From Cycas panzhihuaensis (Eukaryota; Cycadophyta): DNA of 64,000 bases. Position numbers and translations under genes: made by a program. Within the stretch, counting starts at the first letter, position 1. Each line of letters opens with the position of its first letter. Below the pieces are notes generated by a model. It did no database searches and had not been told where the DNA came from. It saw only the letters and a program-made list of their open reading frames with translations. Shown piece by piece: positions 31,621-42,360 of the stretch. The stretch lies in the NCBI GenBank assembly GCA_023213395.1, contig CM041465.1:42911741-42975740 (forward strand), given 5' to 3'.

Positions 31621-33130
31621 TATACGTTAGTCGCATCCACATCAGAGGCGATAGCAACCTCGTCAGCAGTTCCAGCAACAACAACGATTTCAGCAACAAC
31701 AACAACAATATCTCCCTTGACCAAATTGAGGTGTATATCGAGGAGGTCAAAGAGGAAGGGGGGATTTCAGAGGCGGTAATCAATGCCACACAAATCATTT
31801 TGTAGAAGAGGATAAGCTGCTTTGTGCTTATCACACTTCAGATGTTGATCAAACTTGGATCATCGATTTGGGGGCATCATGACACATGACTAGAAGTGAC
31901 GAACTTCTTCATGTCATCAAAGAAGGAAATGGTAAATCAAGAAATTTTGGCAACAATGAATCAGTGCAAATTTCTAGTATATGTAAGGTTGCCTCATTTC
32001 ATTTTTCTTCAAATCCTTCTTTAACGTTTCCCAATGGTGATGCCTACTACATTCCTTCCATGGAGAAGAGTTTGCTATGTATTAGCCAACTGGATAAGCA
32101 ACAGATGAGCATTTTGTTTAAAAATAGGAAATGTGTCATCAGTGACAAGCGTGATCAAGTTGTACCCATTGGTCATAAAGAACATGGCCTTTATAAGTTG
32201 GATGCAAATAACATAACTCTTGATTTTGCTTACTCTGTCACACCATCATCAACAAAGATGCAACTTTGGCATCATCGTTTAGTCCACTTGAGTTTAGACA
32301 ATATTAGGTTGATGATAAACAAGAACATGGTGCATGGACTTCCAAAGCTATATGGTTCAAAATGCCTTTGTGAAGCTTGTATAATGGGGACACAACATAG
32401 ATTGCCTTTTTCTGAAGGCAAAGCATGGTATGCATCATATCCTTTGTAACTGATACATTCTGATTTATGTGGAGCTATGTCCACAACATCTTTTGGAGGA
32501 GCATTGTACTACATCTCTTTCATAGACGATTTCTCTTACAAAGTTTGGGTTTACTTCCTCAAGTAGAAGTCTAAAGCATTCCATAAGTTCAAGGAATTCA
32601 AGCTTGAAGTAGAGAATGAATCTGGCTATACAATCAAAATTATAAGGTCAGATAATAGAGGTGAATTCACTTCAAAAGAATTTACCCAATTTTGCAAGGA
32701 TAATGGCATTCGGAGATAGCTCACTATTCCTCATACTCCCCAACAAAACGGAGTCTTCGAACATATGAATAGAACTTTGGCAAACAAAGGCAAAGCCATG
32801 ATGCATGCAAAAGGACTCACACGAGCATATTGAGCAGAAGCATTCCACACAGCAGCTTATGTGGCAAATCAGTCCTACTTCAACAGTCACTGACATCACA
32901 CTAGAAAAAGCTTGGTTTGGTAAAAAGCCTACTGTCAGTCACTTAAGAACATTTGGGTGCACTGCATATATGCACATCCTCGATCAGTAAAGATCTATGT
33001 TAGACAAACATAGTCTAAAATGCATCTTTGTAGGCTATGCCATTCATAGTAAAGCTTACAAGTTGTATGATCCTATTGGGAAGAAAATGCATCTCTCAAG
33101 AGATGTAATCTTTGCTGAAGAATAGCATAA
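31621..33130 (+). pseudogene. A3 protease and integrase
   Basis: WIIDLGAS then a stop then HMTRSDELLHV near 31857-31900 is the protease (DLGAS instead of DSGAS). 31886-32449 is open: MEKSLLCISQLDKQQMSILF, LWHHRLVHLSLDNIRLMINK and CEACIMGTQHRLPF. The integrase core continues with DLCGAMST near 32465, IDDFSYKVWVYF, RSDNRGEFTSKEF near 32650 and PHTPQQNGVFEHMNRTL, then AWFGKKPTVSHLRTFGC. Several stops occur. Confidence 0.85.
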
Positions 33131-34977
33131 GGAGTTGGAATCTGCATCCATCCACCCTCCTCTCGATAAAGGTAGTTTTTCCTTCCCTCTCAATCTTCTA
33201 CATCATGTACATCATCTGCACCAGTTGGACCGTCCACATCATCAGATACTACTCCACTTGATCCTAACACATCTTTTGATCCATCACTCAGACCAGAAGA
33301 CATTGAGGTTCAAATCACATTAGTTCAAAAATTGCCCAAATGGTTTACACAAACTGTTCAAGATGGCCAGATTATTGAAAGAAAACGTCCATCAAAATAT
33401 AGGCAACAAACCAATTATGCATTTATGGCTGATGTACTTTGTGTTGATGAGCCCTCCACCTTTGAGAAGGGATCTCAAAATGACAATTGGAAAGCTTCTA
33501 TAGATGAAGAAATCCATTCTATTGAAAAGAATGGAACATGGGATTTGGTAGAATTGCCTAAGCATAAACAGGCAGTGAGTTGCAAATGGGTCTACAAGAC
33601 CAAATTCCATTATGATGGTACACTCAAGCGGCAAAAGGCCCGACTTGTTGCAAAGGGTTTCAAACAAAAGAAGGCATTGACTATGAGGAGACTTTTGCAA
33701 CTGTTGCCAATATGAACACCATTAGACTCATCTTGGCCTTAGCTGCTCAATGCATATGGCCAGCATATCAGATGGATGTGAAGAGCGCCTTTTTCAATGG
33801 CGATCTTTAGGAGGAGGTATATTTGGAACAACCTCTTGGTTACAAAGTACAAGGCAAGGAGCACTTGGTTTGTCATCTGAAAAAGGCTTTGTATGGCTTG
33901 AAACAAGCTCCTCGTGCATGGTACTTCAAAATCGATGATTATTTTTTAAGACATGGTTTTCATCGATCCACATTAGACCCTAACTTGTACATCAAGGTTG
34001 AGAAAGATCGTGCTATTTTTATTGTCTTGTATGTTGATGACTTAGTGATCACTAGTAATGACACTAAGATGATACAGATTTTCTAGGATGATTTGAAGAG
34101 AACTTTCGAGATGATAGATCTTGGACTTCTACATTATTTTCTAGTCTTTGAGGCATGGCAACAACCAAGCTCTATCTTCATATCCCAAGCCAAATATTCT
34201 TGGGACATTTTATAGCGATTCAGGATGTATGACTGCAAACCAGCACCAACGCCTATGGAGAATGGAACAAAGCTTACTCTTAATTAGGAAGCTGAACTTG
34301 CAGATCCCACTCTTTAGTGGCAGTTGATTGGTAGCCTCATTTATCTCATTATAGTCCTCATGGTAGTTTCATTTGTAGTTGGGATTTGTTTCAGATACAT
34401 GTCTCAACCAAATCAGAAACATTGGAATGCAGCAAAACGCATACTTAAATACATCAAAGGAACTTTACAGCATGGTCTTCAGTATGCACATGAGGAGGAC
34501 TTCATCTTGTGGAAGAGTTCTCAGATTCTGATTAGGCAGGTTGTCAAGATAGTCGGGGATCCACCTCGGGTTACTACTTTACTCTTGGTTCAAGAGTTGT
34601 TTCGTTGAGTTGCAAGAAGCAACCCAATGTTACCTTGTCCTTGACTAAAGCAAACTACAAAGTTGTTGTCAACGAAGGTTGTGAGGCTATCTGGCTACGA
34701 TGGATTCTTGGGGAGCTTGGACTTGAGCAAAATCACCCCACTAGGATATATTATGACAATGAGAGTGTACTCAAGTTGGCCAAGAATCTAGTCTTTCATG
34801 CACAGACCAAACACATCGAGGTTCATCATCACTTCATCAGAGAGCATGTACAGAATGGTGAGATCAACCTCAGTATAGACCTATAGAGGAGCAAACATCT
34901 TTACCAAACCTCTTGGTAGAGAAAAATTTGTAAAATTTAGAGATGGTCTTGGTGTCCGACTTAACATTGTAAACAGT
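33131..34977 (+). pseudogene. A3 reverse transcriptase and RNase H
   Basis: LPKWFTQTVQDGQIIERKRP (33332) through DEPSTFEKGSQNDNWKASID, CKWVYKTKFHYDGTLK, a frameshift near 33675, QAPRAWYFKIDDYFLRHGF and VLYVDDLVITSNDTK near 34025-34065 with an intact YVDD. Connection and RNase H pieces follow (YMSQPNQKHWNAAKRILKYI; YYDNESVLKLAKNLVFHA; TKHIEVHHHFIREHVQNGEI). Stops include 34084-34086 and 34213-34215. Confidence 0.9.
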
Positions 34978-34986
34978 AAGGGGGGT
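34978..34986 (+). other. A3 polypurine tract
   Basis: AAGGGGGG-type purine run abutting the LTR start TGTCAAACC. Confidence 0.8.
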
Positions 34987-35533
34987 GTCAAACCTTATGT
35001 TTACATGTTAAATATGTATTTTATTCACTTTATTCTTTCATTCATTATTTTGTACTTTATGGGGTGACTAATGACTTAAATGATCAAGTGCACACCCACA
35101 TTCCTTGTAGTGACATAACATTGTAACTAAAGGGTCAAATGGACCCTCATGTATCTTTGCTCACTTGAGAGCCCAAAAGGACACATGTCCTTCATGCATG
35201 TCATGCAAGACATGCATTGCATGTAGCTTGGATGTTTGCCTCTTGTCAAACATCCAACCTTGTTAGGTAACCTCAGTTCTCTATACATTGAGACCTTGTC
35301 TCATATGTAAAGTTGAAGTGTAATGTTATGCTATCAGCTTGCTAATCAACTGGTATTATTTGGAGTAGGACTAATTCCTTCTCCTCATACTTCGGTATCA
35401 TCTTGCTCCTTTGATCTTGGTCTTTCTTATCTTTTTAGTTTTGCTCTTATGCTTTGTAGAACTAGAGTGAACTATCTTCATGATCTTGGATTTTATTGGT
35501 GTTAGGCATTCTAATCCTTTGGCCTTCTTAACA
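34987..35533 (+). repeat. A3 3' LTR
   Basis: TGTCAAACC...CTTCTTAACA, matching 22605-23160. Its palindrome is degraded (TAATGACTTAAATGATCA). Followed by the CAGTG duplication. Confidence 0.95.
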
Positions 35534-36420
35534 CAGTGGTCATCAGCACAAGATGTGGATCGGGAACCTGCAAATTAGGGATCTCTATGATGTCAGTGGA
35601 TTTTGTTGGTGCCTGATGTTCAACAATCAAAGTGTGATATTTATGTTGTACTCGACATTTAGCATCTGTATGGCTTTGGCTCTTGTGAAAAGAACATTAT
35701 TTCTTTGTATTAACAGTCTACGGCACATTAAATGCTTTGGAGGTTGAAGCAGATGCTAGAGGTAGCTGCGGTCTTTGTTCGAACTTGTTCTCAATTTTGA
35801 GAGCAAATTGATAAGCTGCTTCAAGTATAGGAATCTGAAGAAGATCCATTTTATGCTACAAAGATGAAAAGAGTCCTCCAATAAATTTCAATTTGAGAAT
35901 ATGGTCAGGGTCAGAGATTTCTAACTGGATAGAAAGTTTGAAGGGAGATGAAGCCAACGTGTAGCGAGGCCATCAATGTATCCCAAAGGATAGAATTGAC
36001 TATGAACAACATTTTTGAATTTTGCGCATGAAATAAGTGGTTTATCACAGGAGCATGCCTGCCACCATGTTAATCCCTATTCTGCCATATGTACTTTAGC
36101 AACCATTATTTTTTGTGCTTCCGTGAATTGTTATGTCTTGAAATAGGCCTCTAGAGTTCGAAGCCAAGCATCTAGTTTATTTGTGTTCATTGTACCTTCA
36201 AAAAGTGAAATACTGATTCTAGCATCCAATTTGAATGGAGATTATTGAATCAAAACGACTATTGGGACGTTTTGTTGGTGCAATATTTGTTGAAACATGG
36301 TCATCATACTAGTGACCTAATTCTGCTAAAACGTTTTGGTATCCTGACATTGATCACGAAGCTCTTGTGTTAAGGGTTTAGTGATGTCCAGATGTGATTG
36401 AACCTCTTGATCAGGAGACG
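35534..36420 (-). pseudogene. H gag
   Basis: Minus strand from about 36420: LDITKPLTQELRDQCQDTK, a stop, SISLFEGTMNTNKLDAWLRT and LEAYFKT then a stop, FTEAQKIMVAKVHMAE and LTWWQACS, the retrotrans_gag pattern of gypsy elements. A knuckle remnant SHTDAKCRVQHKYHTL is at about 35625-35680. It continues into the protease across A3 at 22604. Confidence 0.75.
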
Positions 36421-36424
36421 TGAT

Positions 36425-36690
36425 TTTATGCGGGGTATGCCTGCCTATGAAAAAGGGCGTATGGCAATATGCCTAAAAAAACTGCAAATGTAAGTTTATA
36501 CGGGGTACACCTATCTGTGGGTAGGGCTTATGGCAATATGCCCGAAAAACTGTAAATGTAAATTGGTACGAGATACGTCTGCCTGTGGAGAGGTGTTATG
36601 GCAATATGCCCGATTAAGTACAAATGTAAATTTATACGGGATATGCCTGCTTGTGGAAAGGGCTTATGGCAATGCACCCTTTTTTTTTTT
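36425..36690. repeat. 68-70 bp tandem repeat in the H leader
   Basis: About 3.7 diverged copies of a unit with TTTATACGGGGTA, CCTGTGG and TATGGCAATATGCCC. Matching ACG positions lie near 36500, 36568 and 36636. It ends at a T-run near 36680. It lies between the H gag start and its PBS. Confidence 0.8.
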
Positions 36691-37352
36691 TATAGATTTA
36701 TGTATGTATATGGATGTATGGGGCCCAAAAGACTTGAGAATATGGAAGTAAAAGTTTTTTTCCTAAAAAATAAAATTTTGAATGGTTGAAAGTACAGTTC
36801 TGTATGACTGTATAGTTGTACAAAAATGTACGGTCAAGAAGAAAAGTGGGTCTCAAATGAAAGAGTTCTGAGATGCCTATCCAGATATGCAGTCAATTTT
36901 TTAGTTGACTACTCCGTTTTGCAGATATTTGCATTGGGAGGGATTTGGTGGCTAGGGTTTGAAAGTTATTTTTCTTCATTTAAAAAAAATACTGAATTTA
37001 ATGTGGAAAATGTATACTCAAAAGATAGATCTATTCATTATAGAGATTTTAAGACTAGTTTGAAGAAATTTGCCCAAGTTTCTAAAAAGAATCTGTAGTG
37101 GAATCGTCAAACTCGCGCCATTCATTTATCTTCAATTTCTCCATTTTTGAGCAAGATTCTGGCTTTGATCCTTTGGAGAAGATTGCTGTCCATCTTTTTG
37201 TGCACCTACGGGTGAAATTTCGTCACTTTCTAAGCACCTTTTTTTTCCTTCCCCTTGCCCGTACAATTTCGTACAGTGTTTGTATGGCTGTTTGTACTCT
37301 TCTACAACTTCTTGAAACAAATTTTCTGGGTTTTCTTCAGGCACTTATCCTT
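36691..37352 (-). other. H leader, PBS-proximal part
   Basis: Noncoding. It contains several GTACA words and the block shared with B and C: plus strand GGTGAAATTTCGTC (37211-37224) and GCCCGTACAATTTCGTACAG (37257-37276). Short open frames are not supported. Confidence 0.7.
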
Positions 37353-37364
37353 GTTATGATACCA
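37353..37364 (-). other. H primer-binding site
   Basis: Minus-strand TGGTATCATAAC, four bases from the LTR edge. An initiator-Met site with changes near its 3' end. Confidence 0.75.
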
Positions 37365-37368
37365 AAAT

Positions 37369-37774
37369 TGATATGATTAAAAATTTATCCTCTTTACTTT
37401 ATGCACAAATTTCCCTAGAAATGTGAGAACATTCAGGCCTCAGAGTTTTCCCAATAAGTCAGGACCTAAATTGGATCAAAAGAAGTGGAAGTAGGAATGT
37501 CTTCTCCTCTTTTTCATTGATTCCTTTGAAAGTTGTACATATTTATACAAACTCAAGGTAGTTTGTATGTGGACATGTGTCACTTATGTGCCTAATTAAT
37601 AATTAGGTACTCTAGGTTACGTATGTCTAATTGATTATTAGGTACCCTGAGTTATGTATGCCTAATTGATAATTAGGTATCCTAAGTACCCTTATTACAA
37701 TAAGACTAGGGCTATACATAAATACTTAGTACCCCTTTTACAATAAGACTAGGACTATTCATAAATACTCATCA
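37369..37774 (-). repeat. H 5' LTR
   Basis: TGATATGATT...ACTCATCA, direct repeat of 18826-19232, with the same three palindromic 35-bp units. Followed by TTCAT. Confidence 0.95.
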
Positions 37775-38493
37775 TTCATCCCATTCTTTGCCATCTCCAA
37801 ATTATTCTTTAATATTTAGACTATTTCTTGCATCTGTTCCAGATTTTTTTGGATTGTTTGCACTTTAGATGTATTTAGCCAATTCAGGAGTGATGGAGGT
37901 TCATATCTATATAGTGCTTGAAATGGTGACATCTTTGTCACTGCGTGGTATGTGGTGTTATGCTACCATTCTGCCAGATGGAGTCATCAATGCCATTGCG
38001 TTTGTTTATTTGATACGAAGTTTCTTAAGTATCCCTTCACACATTTGTTAACTATTTCTGTCTGGCCATATGTCTGCGAGTGGTATGCCGAACCCGTGTA
38101 GGCTAGTTCTGGCTGATTTAAACAACTCCTTCCAAAAGTGACTTGTGAATTTGGGGTCCTTGTCGTTAATGATAACTTCTGCAAAGCCTTGTAGCCTGTG
38201 AATTTCTTTCATATACAATTTTGCTATTTGGTTTGCTTTTCCTCCTGTCTGAGTTCCCTTGAAATGGGCATATTTGGTTAATCTGTCTACTACTACAAAT
38301 ATTGCGTCTCTTCCTTTTGAATGCAGAAGACCTGTAATAAAATCCATAGAAATTTCTTCCCATTTTTGATGGGGAATAGGAACGGGTTGTAGCAACCCGG
38401 GGGTCTTTATAGATTTAGTCTTATTCATTTGACATGTATCACATTCTAATACAAATTGGATGACGTTGGTTTTCAACCCTTTCCAATAAAACA
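37775..38493 (-). pseudogene. G3 integrase core
   Basis: From 38493: FYWKGLKTNVIQFVLECDTC (zinc-binding region), EEISMDFITGLLHSKGRDAI with the first catalytic Asp, FVVVDRLTKYAHF, AEVIINDKDPKFTSHFW with the second Asp. After a frameshift near 38130 comes AYHSQTYGQTEIVNKCVKGY with the Glu, so all three catalytic residues are present. It joins the integrase tail at 18825 on the other side of H. Confidence 0.9.
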
Positions 38494-39038
38494 TGTTAAA
38501 CCTTATGTTTACATGTTAAGTATATGTACTTTATTTTGATGTATATTTGTACTTGATGTGGTGATTTATCACTTAAGTGATAAAGTGCACGCCCAGATTC
38601 TTTCCTAGTGACATAACATTGTCACTTAAGGGTCAAATAATCCTCATGCACTTTTGCTCACTTGAGAGCCCAAAAGGACACATGTCCTACATGCAAAGGA
38701 TGTAGCTTGGATGTTTGACACTTGTCAAACATCCAATGCCTTAGGTCTCTTCTGTAACTCTATATATTGAGACCACTTTTCATGTTTCTTATATAGAGTT
38801 TAGCTATATGTTCTGCTGTCAGTTTACTAATCAAAATGATATTCATTTGGAGATTGGACCAATTCCATCTCCTCCTCATTTTGGTATCATCTTGCTTATG
38901 CTCTTTCATGTTTTAGTCTTTTATCTTGTTTACTTGATTAAGCTTTCATTGTCAAGTGTAGATCTCTTTGATTCTAGAACTAGAGAGGAACAATCTTCTA
39001 GATCTTGGTTTATTGAAGGTTAAATGCCCTTCTCAACA
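38494..39038 (+). repeat. A4 5' LTR
   Basis: TGTTAAACC...CTTCTCAACA, family A. It contains a 20-bp palindrome TTTATCACTTAAGTGATAAA (38565-38584) and a TATATATTGAGACC TATA region near 38761. Confidence 0.95.
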
Positions 39039-39040
39039 TT

Positions 39041-39052
39041 TGGTATCAAAGC
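39041..39052 (+). other. A4 primer-binding site
   Basis: TGGTATCAAAGC, two bases after the LTR; initiator-Met type with one G-to-A change. Confidence 0.85.
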
Positions 39053-39993
39053 AGAAGAAGTTTATTTCTTTCTGTTATGATTTCCTCTTTTTTTTGTTGA
39101 TCTTGTAAGGGTTTACAAACCCTTGGTGACGACCTTCGCTCTCTGAAAGCAATTCAAGGTTAGTTTGCCCCTCTTTTTAGTAGATTCAAGCAGTTTCTAG
39201 AGCTATTTGCAAGCTGGAGCACGCATATTTCAGATCTAAAATTTTTTCATACCTTTATCAAGGGTGCAACACATTGTTTTCCAAAAACAATGATTTTTTC
39301 TTAATTTTTCCTCAAGAAAAAATATTTTTAATAGAAAAAGAGGGAAATTTGAGTTATTTAACTAGTTTGCATTGGTTATCTCTCAGATTGCATTGGTTAT
39401 CTCTCAGATCTGAGCAGATTTACTATCATTTTTTGTGTTTTTTCACTAAAAATCTGCTTTTTAGCTTACTTTTTCTCAGAGTAGGGTGCTGATTAGTTTT
39501 GCAGCAGAATTTGTCTTTCAGATAACAAATATTTTCAATTTGAGGCTTTCTGCAGTGTTCAAACCAATCTCAAGCTCATTTCAGACCTCAAACCCTAAGA
39601 GGGAAACTCAAATTCGTTGGTGCAGCCCCTGATAATCAAATCTAATGTCGTTTAAGAGTGTATTTGCTCCTGCGGTGGTCCCATGAAGTGTTTTGGCAAC
39701 TGTACAACTGCCCAATAGTCCGTACTTATCTCCTCAAACTTGGCCGGCTGTGCGTCCCTCTCCAACACACATTCGTTTTATTCTTTCTTTGTGAGTGATC
39801 TTAGCTCACGAAAATTTAGAGGTAGCTCCGTGTTGATGATATTGAGCCTCATCTGAAATTTGAATTGGATTTGAGCATCATAGAGGCTATACGATCCAAA
39901 GACGTCTTCACGAAGTTGCACGACTGCTGTCCCTCTTCTTGCTTCACATTCACTCTACCTGCTTCAAAAGTACTTCAACACACTGCTTAAAAC
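39053..39993 (+). other. A4 leader
   Basis: Noncoding. The first part (39100-39600) is homologous to the A3 leader on both sides of B. After about 39620 it diverges and is far shorter than in A3. A 23-bp unit ending GATTGCATTGGTTATCTCTC is duplicated in tandem near 39365-39410. Confidence 0.7.
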
Positions 39994-40790
39994 ATGCTAA
40001 ATGCATGTACCATCAAATTAACAGGTCAAGATAATTATCAAGAATGAAAGAGGCAAAAACGAAATCTTTAGTAATGAATGAATTTTGGGGTCATATTTCT
40101 AGCAAAATTCACCAACTTGTACTTGTGGAGAATGATGTTGTTGTTGTTCATCCATATCCAGTTTATGTTACTGTTTGGGAGTCTAAGGATGAAATTGCCT
40201 TGGCATTCTTGCATATGATTATTGATGTTCATGTTGATCAGAAAATTGTGTGTGCTAGAACCTCTAAGGAAGCTTGGGACACTTTATCCTCTTTGTATGA
40301 AAGGCGAGATGAGGCTTGCATTTTGATGGTGAAAGCAAAATTATACTCTTTGAAATTTGTAAAGCCTATGTCGACATTCTTTTCTTCCATCAAGGAAATA
40401 TGTAATGAATTGAATACATTAGGCAAACCAACTTCCAGAGACGAGCTTGTAACGACAATTGTTTGAGCATTGCCTAAGGATTATAATGGTTTTATATCAT
40501 CCACTACACGTGATGGCTCACTTTCAAGTATGTCCTTTAATCAACTTGAAAGTTTGTTACTTCAAGAGGAGCAGATTTACATAAGGTGAGATGATGATGA
40601 GCCATCTGCATCAAGAGCATTCACGGCCAAATTGAAGGCCAAGCAAAATTCCAAACCTTTATTCACAAAATAGTTTGGAAACATGAACATTGGCTTATCA
40701 AAGGCCAATGACATTTGTCATTATTGTGGCAAGGTTGGCCACATAACTTCTGAATGCAGAAAGAAGCAAGCCGATCTCTAGCACACACGA
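39994..40790 (+). pseudogene. A4 gag with zinc knuckle
   Basis: ATG 39994: MLNACTIKLTGQDNYQE then a stop, LLVMNEFWGHISS (Trp kept here), WESKDEIALAFLHMIIDV, EAWDTLSSLYERRDEACILM, ICNELNTLGKPTSRDEL, a stop at 40464-40466, and the knuckle CHYCGKVGHITSEC near 40716-40757. Later in-frame stops occur before the knuckle. Confidence 0.9.
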
Positions 40791-42360
40791 CAACAACAAC
40801 CACATTAGCAGCATCGGAGGCAACAACAACCTCATCAACAATTCTAGCAAAGACAGCGGTTTCAACATCGACCTTGATAGCAACCCCCTCAACCAAATCG
40901 AGGTGCATATTGAGGAGGTCAAAGAGGAAAGGGGGGTTTCAGAGGTGGCAATCAACGCCACTCTAATCAGTTTGCGGATGAGGATAATCTCTTTTGTGCT
41001 TATCACACATTAAAGGTTGATCAAACACGGATCATCGACTGGAGGGCATCTTGTCACATGACTGGGAGTGAAGAACTCTTTTATGACATCAAAAAAGGAA
41101 AAGGTCGATCAATAACCTTTGGCAACAATGATTCAATTTAGATTTCAGGTATAAGCAAAGTTGCCTCATTTCATTCTCCTTCAAATCCTTCATCCAGATT
41201 TCCCAATGGAGATGCCTGCCTAATCCCTTCCATCGAGAAGAAGTTATTTGTTAGCCAACTGGACAAGCAACAAATGAGCATTTTGTTCAAAAATGGGAGA
41301 TGTGTCATTAGTGACAAGTATGATCAGGTTGTAGCCTTTGGCATCAACGTCTAGGCCACTTGAGCTTAGACAATATCAAGCTGATGATGAACAAGAACAT
41401 GGTGCATGGGCTTCCAAATCTATATGGTTCAAAATACCTTTGTGAAGCATGTATAATGGGGACACAGCATCGATTGCCTTTTCCTAAAGGCAAAGCATGG
41501 CGTGCATTACATCCTTTGCAACTGATCCACTAAGATCTATGTGGACCTATGTCCACGATATCTTTTGGAGGAGCCATAGATGACTTCTCTCACAAAGCTT
41601 GGGTCTACTTCATTAAACAAAAATCTGAAGTATTCTAGAAGTTCAAAGAATTCAAACTTGAAGTGGAGAATGAGTCTAGCCATTCAATCAAAATTCTAAG
41701 GTCAAATAATGGAGGAGAATTCACTTCAAAGGAATTCACTCAATTCTGCAAGGATAATGGCATTCAGAGACAACTCACCATTCCTCATACTCCTCAACAA
41801 AACGTCTCCAAACGTATGTACAAAACTTTGGCAAACAAAGCCAAAGGCATGATGCATGTAAGAGGATGTACATGAGCATACTAGGCAAAAGCATTCCGCA
41901 CAGTTGCTTATGTGGCAAATTAGAGTCCTACATCAATAGTCACCAATATCACGCCAGAGGAGGCTTGGTCTAGCAAAAAGCTTACCGTTAGCCATTTGAG
42001 GACATTGCGGTGCACTGCACATATGCACATCCTCGATCAACAAAGATCTGAGTTAGAAAAACATAGCCTAAAATGCATTTTTGTAGGCTATGCCATTAAT
42101 AGTAAGGCTTACAAGTTGTATGATCCTATTGGTAAGAAAATGCATCTCTCAAGAGATGTAATCTTTGTTGAAGATGAACACAAGGAGTTGGACTCAGCAT
42201 CCATCCAACCCTGTCTTGACAAAGGCAAAATGATTGTTGAGGCTTTCCGTCCTTCTTAATCTTCCACACCATATACATCATTTGCACCAGCTGGTTTGTC
42301 TACTTCATCACAATCTATTCCACTTAATCCTAGCACGTTTTCTGTTGATCAACCACTCCA
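40791..42360 (+). pseudogene. A4 protease and integrase
   Basis: The protease active site reads RIIDWRASCHMTGSEELF near 41027-41080, so DSGA has become DWRA. Pre-integrase RLGHLSLDNIKLMMNKNM (with an upstream deletion), CEACIMGTQHRLPF, integrase NNGGEFTSKEFTQFCKDNGI (41663, catalytic Asp now Asn), QNVSKRMYKTLANKAKGMMH (Glu replaced by Lys), then LRCTAHMHILDQQRSELEKH. All point to an inactive enzyme. Confidence 0.85.

Larger units (their letters stand above)
22605..35533 (+). mobile_element. Copia A3, containing copia B
   Basis: LTRs 22605-23160 and 34987-35533, with perfect CAGTG duplications (22600-22604 and 35534-35538) inside H between gag and protease. Without B it is about 7.7 kb, long for a copia because of a ~2.5 kb leader. 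PBS, gag, protease, integrase, RT, RNase H and PPT are all present but broken by stops. Confidence 0.95.
18826..37774 (-). mobile_element. Gypsy H, containing copia A3 and copia B
   Basis: LTRs of 407 and 406 bp (18826-19232 and 37369-37774) flanked by a perfect TTCAT duplication (18821-18825 and 37775-37779) inside the G3 integrase. After removing A3 the element is about 6.0 kb, with gag, protease, RT, RNase H, integrase and a degenerate chromodomain in the normal order on the minus strand. All coding parts are broken. Confidence 0.95.
14277..38493 (-). mobile_element. Gypsy G3 (chromodomain type), host of G2 and H, interrupted by A4
   Basis: Its pieces are 14277-14475 and 17964-18334 (3' LTR), 18335-18825 (integrase tail and chromodomain) and 37775-38493 (integrase core). 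They fit end to end once G2 (TSD CTTTC/CATTC) and H (TSD TTCAT) are removed. The rest (RT, protease, gag, 5' LTR) lies beyond the insertion of A4 at 38494 and is not found before 64000. It is the oldest layer of this nest. Confidence 0.85.

Noticed and set aside
36421-36690. CRISPR-like direct repeats
   Set aside because: Units are tandem without unique spacers and lie in a retrotransposon leader of a plant genome.
39365-39410. 23-bp tandem duplication in A4 leader as a target duplication
   Set aside because: Far too long for an LTR-element duplication and no element lies between the copies; simple local slippage.
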